DNA from: RXOA01 sp964547105
GTDB lineage: Bacteria > Bipolaricaulota > Bipolaricaulia > UBA7950 > UBA9294
Assembly (NCBI GenBank): GCA_964547105.1
Contig: CAZJLO010000043.1
Span: 1-15,693, forward strand
DNA length: 15,693 nucleotides
Direction of reading: 5' to 3'
Notes under the pieces: model-generated
Database searches by the model: none
What the model saw: the letters and a program-made list of their open reading frames with translations, nothing else
Told to the model about the DNA's origin: nothing
Position numbers and translations under genes: made by a program
In this document: positions 5,792 to 13,575 of the stretch, in pieces
Layout: every line of letters begins with the position of its first letter
Numbering within the stretch: the first letter of the stretch is position 1

Positions 5792-7096
5792 ATGGGCACC
5801 GTTCGGTGGGCTCCTCTTGTTATCTCGACGGTGCTGTTTGTGGGTGTGTACGTAGGGATTCTCTCTGAGAAGGTCCATCGCACGATCGTCACCCTGAGCG
5901 GCGCTGCATTGATGCTCGTGCTAGGTGAATGGCTCGGCTTCTACAGCTTTGATCAAGCGATCGCCGAGGTCGATTTCAACACGCTGATTCTTCTTCTTGG
6001 GATGATGATCGTGGTCCGCATCTTCAAGGCCACGGGGTACTTCGAATACCTTGCCATCATTGCGGCGAAACTTGCCCGGGGACGATCGTGGCTCCTGATG
6101 ATCTACCTTGCCGTCGTCACGGCGATCTTGTCGATGATTCTTGACAATGTCACCACGGTGATCATCATCGCGCCGATCACGTTTTCGATTGCTGACATCC
6201 TCGGTCTGTCTCCGATCCCCTTTCTGATGGGGGAAGTCCTGCTGTCCAATGTCGGCGGCGTCGCGACGCTGATTGGAGATCCGCCGAACATCCTCATTGG
6301 CTCCGCCGCCGAGCTGGGGTTCAATGACTTCCTTGTGCACCTGGGACCGATCGTCCTGGTGGCGGCAGCGGCCGTGATCGGAATCCTGCTGCTCCGGTTT
6401 CGGCGAGAGCTTCTGATCAGACCAAAGAATGTCGATCGAATCCTCGAAATCGACGCCCGCGGCGCGGTCACGGATTGGCAAACCACAAAACGGATGCTGA
6501 TCGTGATTGCGATCACGATCGTCTTGTTCATCCTCCACGAGCCGCTCGGCCTGGCGCCGGGAATTGTCGCCCTCGTTGCGGCTGCCCTGGGATTGTTCTG
6601 GGTGCGGCCGGATCTGGAGTCTGTGCTCAAGGATGTTCATTGGGACGTTCTGCTGTTCTTTGCCTCGTTGTTCGTCATTGTCGGCGGGCTGGATGCTTCC
6701 GGTGTGTTGGACAGTGTGGCCGAAGGCATGGCGAGGCTGACCGAGCAGGGAGCGGTATTTGCGGCGCTGGTCGTTCTTTGGGGGAGCGCGCTGATGTCGG
6801 GTCTGGTGGACAATGTACCGTTCACCATCGTCATGCTTCCCGTGATCGGCGCGCTTGCCTCGCGAGGCGTCGAGACAAGCGCGCTGTGGTGGGCACTCGC
6901 CCTTGGTGTCGGATTTGGCGGCAATGCAACGCCGGTCGGTGCCACGGCCAACGTCATTGTCATGTCGATGAGCGAGCATGCAGGATCGCCGATCACAACG
7001 AAACAATGGCTCAAGACGGGGGTGATGAGCACCGTTGTGTCGTGTCTGGTGGCAAGCGTACTGCTGATCGCGGCGCTCAAGCTCGGCTGGATGTAG
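5792..7096 (+). CDS. ArsB/NhaD-type ion transporter, copy 1
   Basis: A 434-residue polytopic inner-membrane protein of the ion transporter superfamily (ArsB, NhaD, P-protein relatives, COG1055-like). About eleven hydrophobic segments are visible, arranged as two repeats. Repeat one carries LDNVTT (D118) and the signature SNVGGVATLIGDPPNILIGS; repeat two carries VDNVPFT (D340) and GGNATPVGATANVI. A charged cytoplasmic loop (about 205-230) separates the halves. The substrate cannot be read from sequence: arsenite export, Na+/H+ exchange and organic anion transport are all known among relatives. No arsenic-resistance genes lie nearby, which argues mildly against an ars role. The start is fixed by the promoter 8 nt upstream and by ungapped alignment with copy 2. 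It ends in TAG with no obvious terminator. Confidence 0.9.
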   Translation: MGTVRWAPLVISTVLFVGVYVGILSEKVHRTIVTLSGAALMLVLGEWLGFYSFDQAIAEVDFNTLILLLGMMIVVRIFKATGYFEYLAIIAAKLARGRSWLLMIYLAVVTAILSMILDNVTTVIIIAPITFSIADILGLSPIPFLMGEVLLSNVGGVATLIGDPPNILIGSAAELGFNDFLVHLGPIVLVAAAAVIGILLLRFRRELLIRPKNVDRILEIDARGAVTDWQTTKRMLIVIAITIVLFILHEPLGLAPGIVALVAAALGLFWVRPDLESVLKDVHWDVLLFFASLFVIVGGLDASGVLDSVAEGMARLTEQGAVFAALVVLWGSALMSGLVDNVPFTIVMLPVIGALASRGVETSALWWALALGVGFGGNATPVGATANVIVMSMSEHAGSPITTKQWLKTGVMSTVVSCLVASVLLIAALKLGWM

Positions 7097-7181
7097 GCCT
7101 GGCGGGTCTCGCTTGCGGCAGAATCAGACACATGCCCCGCTTATGCGGAGCACATGGCCGGTGCTCATTCGCCGAAGTTGC

Positions 7182-7211
7182 TTGCGGAACAGGGGATGTT
7201 CTGCCTAGGAT
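7182..7211 (+). promoter_or_regulatory. Promoter of the second transporter, probably leaderless
   Basis: TTGCGG (7182-7187) and TAGGAT (7206-7211) are spaced by 18 nt. The -10 hexamer ends 8 nt before the ATG at 7220, the same geometry as for copy 1. No Shine-Dalgarno is present. A separate promoter suggests the two transporters can be expressed independently. Confidence 0.55.
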
Positions 7212-7219
7212 GTCGTCCG

Positions 7220-8524
7220 ATGGATACACCGGGGCTCGCATGTGTAGTGGCATCAACGGCTATCTTTGTCTTGACGTATGCCGGGATCTTGTCCGAGAAG
7301 CTGCATCGCACGATTGTTGCGCTCACCGGGGCGGCAGCGATGGTGGCCGTTGGGACCTGGTTGGGCTTCTACGATCTTCATCTCGCTGTCTCGGAAGTGG
7401 ACTTCAACACGATTCTCCTGCTGATGGGGATGATGATCGTCGTCGGCTTGTTCAAGGAGACGGGGTTCTTCCAGTATCTGGCGATCCGTGCTGCAAAACT
7501 GGCCAAGGGTCGGCCGGTCCTCCTGTTGATCTATCTTGGTGCCGTCACCAGCCTGATCTCGATGGTGCTGGACAATGTGACGACGATCATCATTCTTGTG
7601 CCGGTGACCATCTCGATGGCCGATATCCTTGGGCTCCCGGCGATGCCGTTCCTGATCTCCGAGGTCATTCTCTCCAACATCGGCGGTGTCGCCACGCTGA
7701 TCGGTGATCCTCCGAACATTCTCATCGGATCTGCTGCGGGGTTCTCGTTTGTTGACTTTCTCGTTCACTTGGCGCCGATCGTCGTTGTGGTTTGGGCGGT
7801 TGCCCAAGCTGTATTAATCCTGATGTTCCGCACATCGCTCAAGAGTGATCCCCAGATGAGGGAGCGGCTGATGGCGCTGGATGAACGGCGGGCGATCATC
7901 AATCACCGCACCACCCGCAGGATGCTGGCCGTGCTTGCGCTGACCATCGTGCTGTTCCTCGTTCACGAACGGCTGGCGTTCGATCCGGGCCTGGTGGCGC
8001 TTATCGGCGCGTGCATCGGTCTCGTGTGGGTCAGACCCGATCTCGACGCGATCCTCCGGGACATTCATTGGGACGTGTTGCTGTTCTTTATTGCGTTGTT
8101 CGTGATCGTAGGAGGGCTTGACGCAGCAGGCGTGCTCGCCCGATTGGGGGAAGGACTGAAGGTGCTGGTGGAGTGGAGCCTGCTGGGATCGGTCGTCGTC
8201 GTCCTTTGGGGAGGCGCGCTTGCATCGGGGGTGCTCAGCAATGTGCCGTTCACCATTGCGATGCTTCCCGTTCTCCAGATGCTTGTTGCGACCGATAGCT
8301 CGTTGACTCCCCTGTGGTGGGCGTTGGCGCTCGGCGTCGGCTTCGGCGCCAATCTGTCTCCAATCGGCGCCGCTTCCAACGTCGTCGTTAGTTCTCTTGC
8401 CGCAGGAACAGGGGAGCGGTTCGGCGTCCGCGATTGGCTGAAAAGGGGAACCGTTATCTCCCTGATCAGTTGTGTGTTCGCCACCGCGGGATTGCTTCTT
8501 GCGGTCGGGCTTGGGTGGATGTAG
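7220..8524 (+). CDS. ArsB/NhaD-type ion transporter, copy 2
   Basis: A paralogue of the preceding gene with the same length (434 residues) and no gap between the two at residues 118 and 340. Counted by eye, about 77 of the first 121 residues are identical. It keeps LDNVTT (D118) and SNIGGVATLIGDPPNILIGS. In the second repeat the motif is LSNVPFT, with Ser at 340 in place of Asp, and GANLSPIGAASNVV. Loss of this charged membrane residue suggests a changed ion coupling or substrate. An upstream in-frame ATG at 7154 would add 22 residues; ATG 7220 is preferred because it matches the N-terminus of copy 1 and follows the -10 element. Substrate unknown. Confidence 0.9.
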   Translation: MDTPGLACVVASTAIFVLTYAGILSEKLHRTIVALTGAAAMVAVGTWLGFYDLHLAVSEVDFNTILLLMGMMIVVGLFKETGFFQYLAIRAAKLAKGRPVLLLIYLGAVTSLISMVLDNVTTIIILVPVTISMADILGLPAMPFLISEVILSNIGGVATLIGDPPNILIGSAAGFSFVDFLVHLAPIVVVVWAVAQAVLILMFRTSLKSDPQMRERLMALDERRAIINHRTTRRMLAVLALTIVLFLVHERLAFDPGLVALIGACIGLVWVRPDLDAILRDIHWDVLLFFIALFVIVGGLDAAGVLARLGEGLKVLVEWSLLGSVVVVLWGGALASGVLSNVPFTIAMLPVLQMLVATDSSLTPLWWALALGVGFGANLSPIGAASNVVVSSLAAGTGERFGVRDWLKRGTVISLISCVFATAGLLLAVGLGWM

Positions 8525-8595
8525 GGCACGCGGTCCGATGCGGATGGCCGGACACACCGGCCTCGGCTCGACCTTTCTCTCCTCCCGGCTGCGAG

Positions 8596-8601
8596 TACAC
8601 T
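8596..8601 (+). promoter_or_regulatory. -10 element of priA, probably near-leaderless
   Basis: TACACT ends 10 nt before the ATG at 8612, so the mRNA should begin within a few bases of the start codon. No clear -35 is seen at 16-18 nt. GGCGG just before the ATG is too close to act as a Shine-Dalgarno. Confidence 0.4.
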
Positions 8602-8611
8602 TGATGGCGGA

Positions 8612-10810
8612 ATGGATCCGATCATCGCACGTCTTGGCATGCCGGTCCCGGTCGACAGGCTGTTCGACTTCCTGATTCCGGAGGAGCTTCAAGGTGACCT
8701 GGCCGTTGGCCAGCGCGTTCGCGTTTCCTTTTCCGGACGGCGAACCACCGGAATTGTCGTCGAACTGGCGGCCGAGAGTTCCTTTGACGGCCCACTTGCC
8801 CGGATCGAGCAGATCGTCGAAGGACCGATTCTCCCCATCGAAACCCTAGAAATCTGCAGATTGGTCGCCAAGGCGTCGTATGCGCCTCTTGGCTTATGCA
8901 TCAATCGCATCTTGCCCGGATCGATCACTCGCGTTTCACGCAGCGAGTTCCACTGGCAGGGCAGCCTGGCAGACGCCGAGCAATGGCTCGCCGATCGCGG
9001 CAAGAGGGCACCGCGGCAGGCGGATGTCGTCCGCCTGCTTCTTCGCACTGGCGGGGGGGTTGACGATGCCACATTGCGTGGCGCACTGGGCTCGTCGGGG
9101 ATTGCCGCAGCGAAGCGACTGGCGGCTGAGCCGGAAGGACTTGTCTGCCGGATCGAATCGGCACCGCTGCCGCAAGCCGCTGGCGGGGCATCCGATGTAG
9201 CGCCCCTTTGCCTCTCTGTTCCCGAGCATACACAGGTCATCGACGATTTGGCCGATCGCTGGACTCTCTACTACGAACTGATCGACGATATCGTTCTGCA
9301 CGGCGGCGCGGCGCTGGTCTTGGCTCCGACTGTGCTGCAGGTGGAACAGCTGGCTGAGATCTGGCGGCAGCGGGCTCCGGTGCGATCAACGAGCACATCC
9401 GGAACCCGAGGCTTAGCCCAACACGAGCCGGAGCCCGATGCAGGCTTCGGCGGGGATTCGCTTGCGGCGGGTGGGCCGGCGGTGGGGATCTACCACAGCG
9501 ACCTCAGCGAAGGAACGCGGGGATGGATCTGGGAGCAGTCGCGCCACGGCCGGATTAGCGTTCTGTTCGGTACCCGGTCGGCACTGTTCGTTCCCCTTGC
9601 CGGATGCCGGCTTGTGGTCGTTGAAGACGAGCATGATTCGGGATACAAGCAAGAAGAGCAGCTTCCCTACTATGATGCGCGAAACGTGGCCCGATCCGTG
9701 GCGACGTCGATCGGAGCCAGCCTTGTATTGGCGAGTGCGACACCGTCGATGGAAACCGTGTGGTCCCTCCGGGACGGCTCGGCGGAGCGTATCACGACAA
9801 GCACAGCGGGTGTTGCGGCTCGTGCCGGGATCGACGCGACCATCGTTTCCACCGGGTACGGCGAGGATGTTCTCCATCCGCTGGTTACCGAAGCGATTCA
9901 TCAGTCGGTGTGCTCTGGAGACCGAGCGATGATTGTTGCTTCCCGGCTGGGATCGTTCCAATGTGTCGTCTGTCGCGCGTGTGGCCGGACGATCCGCTGC
10001 CCAAACTGCGGAGGAACCCTCGCCTATGACCAACGAGCCGTGCAGCTTCATTGCCGTATGTGCGGCCACATCGCCCGGCAACCGCGCTGTGGCACGTGCG
10101 GTACAACCGACTTGCGGTTTGTGGGAGTTGGGACTGCGGCCGTGGAGACAGCAGCTCGAGAGGCATTTCCCGGGGAGAGCATTATCAGGCTGGATGCAAC
10201 GACTTTGCAGACGTCGGCGGCGAGAAAACAGGCGCGGGACGCACTCTGGGGAGACGAGCGCGGACGGCAACCCCGGATTCTTGTTGTGTCTCCGATGGCG
10301 GCTATGGGGCCGACACTCCGCGGTCTTGGGTGCGCCGCGGTGGTTGGAATCGATGCGATTCTCGCACAACCGAACTTCCGCGCCAGTGAGCAGGCGTTCC
10401 AGCTGCTGGCCGGCGTGCGGGGACGGATGGAACATGGCATGCTGTACATTCAAACGAGATTCCCGGAGCACGATGTGCTTGTGACGTTTGGCGAAGACGA
10501 TGCCGATCGATTTGTCGAACAAGAGCTTGCCCATCGCCAGGCAATGTTCTACCCGCCGTTCAGCCGGCTGGCTCAGCTTCGCATTCCTGCGGACGCCCAA
10601 CGGAAGGCTTCGCTTGTCGCTCGGGTCGAGAAGGCACTGCGGCGCCTTCCGGTGGCGGTGCTCGGCCCGAGTCCGACGCCGGCTACCGGCGCGAAATCGG
10701 TGACGATGCTTCTCAAGGCAAAGGATTCCGGCAAGCTCCGAACAGCATGTGATGCCGTGCATTCGATTGATCCGCGGATCGAGATCAATCGAGACCCCGT
10801 TTGGTTCTAG
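8612..10810 (+). CDS. priA: Primosomal protein N' (PriA) lacking helicase motifs
   Basis: PriA restarts stalled replication forks by recognising fork structures and loading the replicative helicase. The 732-residue length and domain order are normal: an N-terminal 3'-DNA-binding domain (about 1-100), a winged-helix region, two helicase-like lobes split by a zinc domain, and a C-terminal domain. All eight zinc cysteines are present (C454, C457, C463, C466, C481, C484, C493, C496), as are GTRSALF (320-326), DEHDSGYKQ (339-347) and LASATPSME (373-381). The Walker A loop, normally GVTGSGKTE, is replaced around 211-220 by DDLADRWTLY, with no GKT. Motif II reads VEDEHD, motif V reads SPMAAMG where GTQMxxKG is usual, and motif VI reads GVRGRMEHG in place of a GRAGR-type sequence. 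It is probably a structural, ATPase-dead PriA like that annotated in Actinobacteria. The frame is intact throughout, so this is adaptation rather than decay. Confidence 0.93.
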   Translation: MDPIIARLGMPVPVDRLFDFLIPEELQGDLAVGQRVRVSFSGRRTTGIVVELAAESSFDGPLARIEQIVEGPILPIETLEICRLVAKASYAPLGLCINRILPGSITRVSRSEFHWQGSLADAEQWLADRGKRAPRQADVVRLLLRTGGGVDDATLRGALGSSGIAAAKRLAAEPEGLVCRIESAPLPQAAGGASDVAPLCLSVPEHTQVIDDLADRWTLYYELIDDIVLHGGAALVLAPTVLQVEQLAEIWRQRAPVRSTSTSGTRGLAQHEPEPDAGFGGDSLAAGGPAVGIYHSDLSEGTRGWIWEQSRHGRISVLFGTRSALFVPLAGCRLVVVEDEHDSGYKQEEQLPYYDARNVARSVATSIGASLVLASATPSMETVWSLRDGSAERITTSTAGVAARAGIDATIVSTGYGEDVLHPLVTEAIHQSVCSGDRAMIVASRLGSFQCVVCRACGRTIRCPNCGGTLAYDQRAVQLHCRMCGHIARQPRCGTCGTTDLRFVGVGTAAVETAAREAFPGESIIRLDATTLQTSAARKQARDALWGDERGRQPRILVVSPMAAMGPTLRGLGCAAVVGIDAILAQPNFRASEQAFQLLAGVRGRMEHGMLYIQTRFPEHDVLVTFGEDDADRFVEQELAHRQAMFYPPFSRLAQLRIPADAQRKASLVARVEKALRRLPVAVLGPSPTPATGAKSVTMLLKAKDSGKLRTACDAVHSIDPRIEINRDPVWF

Positions 10811-10885
10811 AACGAAACCGCTCTACCGGGTTCCTATGCCTTGCTTGATCGCGGCGTGAAGGAACGTTTTCGGTGCGCTGCCGAG

Positions 10886-11878
10886 CTATGAGAGGTGGAT
10901 CTCGATGATGTCTCCATCCTCGAGCGGATGGTCCGATGGTACCTGCTGGCCGTCGAATTTGCTGGATCCCCAGACCCGCACATACTTGAGTTTGTCGGTG
11001 AAGTCTCGATGCACAACCCGGACCGCGTCGATCGCCTTGCTGCCACGCGGCAGGGTGTACGGTTCCGTAAGATCGGCCTTTTTGCCCGGCAGTTTCGTGT
11101 AGATGCGAACCACCTGCATCGCATCAAACAGCAGCGCCCGCAGTTCGTCAAGGCCACTCCCGGTGGCCGAAGAGGCTACGTGAACGGGGATCTCGACATC
11201 GGTCTCGAGTTCAAGCGCTGCGCGAGCATCGTCGGTTGCAGCAGGATCGAGGTCGCTTTTGTGGAGCAAGATCCGGCATAGAACAACTCGAATGCGATCT
11301 TCGTCGGGCCGGAAACGCTCGGCAGCAAGGATGATGTTCTTGCTGTCGAGAAGCATCTCGATTTCGGAGAAGTCGTCGACCACGCCGACCCCGCGCGATG
11401 CATCGAGAATCACCAACGCGAGATCGCACTCGCGAATGACGTTGTACACCCACGATTCGGTGTACTCACTCGTCAGCGGCGGGAGGTCGACCAGCTGGAT
11501 CGGGACATCCTCGAACCGCATCATGCCTGGTATCGGAAGCTGAGTCGAAAACGGATAATCCGCCACTTCGGGATGAGCATTGGTCAGGGTGGACAACAGC
11601 CTGGACTTGCCGGTGTTCGGTAGTCCGACAAAAGCGGTCTGGCCTGCTCCTTCGCGATCCACATGGCCCAGCGAGTGCCCTTTGCCCCCCTTCTTTCCCT
11701 GGGCGTCCCGTAGTTTGGCGATGCGGCGCTTGATATCGGCCTGCATCTTGTCGGTCCCCTTGTGTTTGGGGATCGTGGCGAGCATCTCTTCGAGTGCCGC
11801 GAGCTTCTCATAGGCATCTGTGGCGGCTTGAAGCCTCTCACGGGCCTTCAAGAAGTCGGCGGTCAGATTTGCAGGCAT
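10886..11878 (-). CDS. DRG/Obg-like GTPase with C-terminal TGS domain
   Basis: A 330-residue TRAFAC GTPase most like the archaeal/eukaryotic DRG family, whose members bind ribosomes or tRNA-related factors. It has a helical N-terminus with a basic linker (GKKGGKGHSLGHVDREG, 61-77), the G1 loop GLPNTGKS (85-92), the DRG-like LTNAHPEVADYPFST (98-112), a G3 reading DLPP (131-134) where DxPG is usual, a G4 reading HKSD (206-209) where NKxD is usual, and a G5 near SSATGSG. The TGS domain (about 255-330) holds HRDFTDKLKYVRVWGSSKF, strongly DRG-like. Loss of the G3 glycine and the G4 asparagine may change hydrolysis or nucleotide choice. It lies 70 nt downstream of the ATP-cone kinase on the same strand and is probably co-transcribed. 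The ATG is preceded by a weak purine-rich stretch (GGGAAGAGAG). Substrate and partner unknown. Confidence 0.85.
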   Translation of the reverse strand: MPANLTADFLKARERLQAATDAYEKLAALEEMLATIPKHKGTDKMQADIKRRIAKLRDAQGKKGGKGHSLGHVDREGAGQTAFVGLPNTGKSRLLSTLTNAHPEVADYPFSTQLPIPGMMRFEDVPIQLVDLPPLTSEYTESWVYNVIRECDLALVILDASRGVGVVDDFSEIEMLLDSKNIILAAERFRPDEDRIRVVLCRILLHKSDLDPAATDDARAALELETDVEIPVHVASSATGSGLDELRALLFDAMQVVRIYTKLPGKKADLTEPYTLPRGSKAIDAVRVVHRDFTDKLKYVRVWGSSKFDGQQVPSDHPLEDGDIIEIHLS

Positions 11879-11948
11879 TCTCAGTCACTCTCTTCCCGCC
11901 CATCGAGATGAACGGAGGTCCGTCTTGACGGGCGATCGAAGGAGATCC

Positions 11949-13436
11949 CTACTCGTTGTGAGGGATCTTGATCGTACTCCCGCCGATGAATTCCCGGATC
12001 ACGGCATCTCCGGGGATGATGCGATCATCGTTGACCGTGGACAGCGGCAACCCTTCAACCGAATCGAACAGCGTCGCGATCCGCCGATAGCGAATATGAG
12101 CATCCAAATGCGATGCATAGGAGTCCAGATCATTTGCCGTCGGCCAGATGCTTTCGGAGCCAACGAAGAACGGTTTCAGCACCGGAAGATCGAACGGCAT
12201 CCCGCCATTCAGGATGTGATCGGCGATCCCCTTGAGAGGGATGATCGAGAACAGCTCGCCCGCTCGCACATAGTGCCAGTGAAGGATCGTTGCCAGCGGC
12301 GGATGGTTGCGGTGCTTGACATCGCGGAGCATGCGTCTCAGGAGACGAACATCTTCGAACCGCGTCAGCTGCTCGCCGGCCCACTCCATATCCACCAGGG
12401 GTTTCATCATCTGGGACTCGTACACGGGGTTCATCGCCTCGATATACAACCGGAAGATGCTGCGCTTGTCGATTCCTTCGGTGATCGGCGGGTAGAATCC
12501 GTGCAAACAGTCCAGCAGAAGGATTTGATCGGGTTCCCGTTGGACGCGTTTGCTGCCGATGCGGCGACCCTCTTTGAAGCTGTACACCGGTTTGTCGATT
12601 GCATCGCCGGCGATCAGTGCCTTTAGGTGCTCGTTCAGCAACTGGATGTCGAGTGCTTCGGGAGTCTCGTAGTTGCGATCGTTGATCCAATCGGTGGGGT
12701 GTTCGATCAGTGCCCAAAAGTAGTCATCCAGGTTGAGCATCAAGAAACGAAGTCCACGCCTTTCGAGGCGCTGCGTGAGCTTGACGGTGGAGGTGGTCTT
12801 GCCCGAGGATGAGGGTCCGCTGACCCAAATCATCTGCAGCGAATCTCCCGACTCGATTCGACGGATGACCTTGTCGGCCGCCTGATCGAGGGATTGTTCA
12901 TAGACCTGAAGCGCATCATCGACCAAGTTGCTGATCTTCCCGGAACGAACGACCTCGTTCAGTCCTTCGATTGTCTCACAACCGTGGGCTCGGTTCCATT
13001 CGAGGTACGACGCCATCTGCTCCGGCGGATATCCGTTGCGCATGAATTGATCGGGTTCGATGGCGCCCTGCCGCATCCAGTGACTGCCCCAGCGATAGCA
13101 TTCGTAGGCATCCGCCGTCTTCGTGAACCCTGTGCTCCGAAGAACATGGAGCACGGCTTCCTGGACCTCTTCCACCGTGGGCGGGAAATTCGATACTTGA
13201 TGGTGGGGCATTCCATTGAGACAGACGACGACAAGGTCGGAGAGGAACCGAGCGATCCCTTCTCGATCGCGACCGGCGACAAAGATGGCATCGTTGATCC
13301 CCTTGATGTAGTCCTGCTCGAACCCCCCATTGGAATCGGCGGCGCGTTGAATGACGCGGAAGATTCGTTTTTGATCGAATGCCACCAGCGCCCTGTTTCG
13401 CTTCATCACTTTTCCGATACGATTGATCACAGGCAT
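11949..13436 (-). CDS. ATP-cone domain fused to uridine kinase-like P-loop kinase
   Basis: A 495-residue two-domain protein. Residues 1-115 form an ATP-cone, the nucleotide-sensing module of ribonucleotide reductases and NrdR (KVMKRNRALVAFDQKRI at 9-25; PPTVEEVQEAVLHVL at 85-99; KTADAYECYR at 106-115). A linker rich in aromatic and acidic residues follows. From about 200 there is a uridine kinase/phosphoribulokinase-type fold: P-loop GPSSSGKTT (207-215), NLDDYFWA (235-242), YETPEALDIQLLNEHL (256-271), FKEGRR (287-292) and LLLDCLHGFYP (306-316). Such kinases phosphorylate nucleosides, phosphoribulose or related small molecules; the substrate here is unknown. The ATP-cone suggests allosteric control by ATP/dATP. 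ATG 13436 is chosen because a TATAAT box lies 6 nt upstream and the ATP-cone begins right after it; a longer open frame to 13748 runs antisense through the divergent gene and is not credible. Confidence 0.87.
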   Translation of the reverse strand: MPVINRIGKVMKRNRALVAFDQKRIFRVIQRAADSNGGFEQDYIKGINDAIFVAGRDREGIARFLSDLVVVCLNGMPHHQVSNFPPTVEEVQEAVLHVLRSTGFTKTADAYECYRWGSHWMRQGAIEPDQFMRNGYPPEQMASYLEWNRAHGCETIEGLNEVVRSGKISNLVDDALQVYEQSLDQAADKVIRRIESGDSLQMIWVSGPSSSGKTTSTVKLTQRLERRGLRFLMLNLDDYFWALIEHPTDWINDRNYETPEALDIQLLNEHLKALIAGDAIDKPVYSFKEGRRIGSKRVQREPDQILLLDCLHGFYPPITEGIDKRSIFRLYIEAMNPVYESQMMKPLVDMEWAGEQLTRFEDVRLLRRMLRDVKHRNHPPLATILHWHYVRAGELFSIIPLKGIADHILNGGMPFDLPVLKPFFVGSESIWPTANDLDSYASHLDAHIRYRRIATLFDSVEGLPLSTVNDDRIIPGDAVIREFIGGSTIKIPHNE

Positions 13437-13442
13437 GTAACC

Positions 13443-13448
13443 ATTATA
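13443..13448 (-). promoter_or_regulatory. -10 box of the ATP-cone kinase, leaderless
   Basis: A perfect TATAAT on the minus strand ends 6 nt before the ATG at 13436, which places the transcription start on or next to the A of the start codon. No Shine-Dalgarno is present in the 6 nt. The -35 is weak (a TGCGTT-like sequence at 17 nt). Confidence 0.6.
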
Positions 13449-13544
13449 CCGGAAAGGCAGTGGGGAACGCAGCCTCTTTCCGTCGGGCATGGATGCGAGT
13501 TGCTTCGAAAACGTCACGGCGGGAATCGGCCCCCGGAATTGTGG

Positions 13545-13550
13545 CATACT
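13545..13550 (+). promoter_or_regulatory. -10 element of the exported-protein gene
   Basis: CATACT lies in the context GTGGCATACT, which resembles the GTGGCATACGAT element of the first transporter. It would start a transcript near 13557, giving a leader of about 19 nt that holds GGGAGG (13563-13568), 7 nt before the ATG at 13576. No clear -35 is seen. It is divergent from the kinase promoter. Confidence 0.4.
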
Positions 13551-13575
13551 TCCTAGTCGGGAGGGAGGACGAAAG

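Noticed and set aside
5921..7006. 361-codon open frame antisense to the first transporter
   Set aside because: Charged, low-complexity product typical of the complement of a hydrophobic membrane protein; no start signals or family features.
7132..7151. Short hairpin (CCGC/GCGG) between the transporters as a terminator
   Set aside because: Short stem without a U-tract; not distinguishable from chance in G+C-rich DNA.
6475..7707. 410-codon plus-strand frame across both transporters
   Set aside because: Cys/Arg/Gly-rich out-of-frame product that spans the gap between two genuine genes in another frame.
9413..10762. 449-codon open frame antisense to priA
   Set aside because: No recognisable motif; a by-product of codon bias in priA.
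10811..10885. Bidirectional terminator between priA and the GTPase gene
   Set aside because: Only an imperfect short stem is visible and no U-tract follows on either strand.
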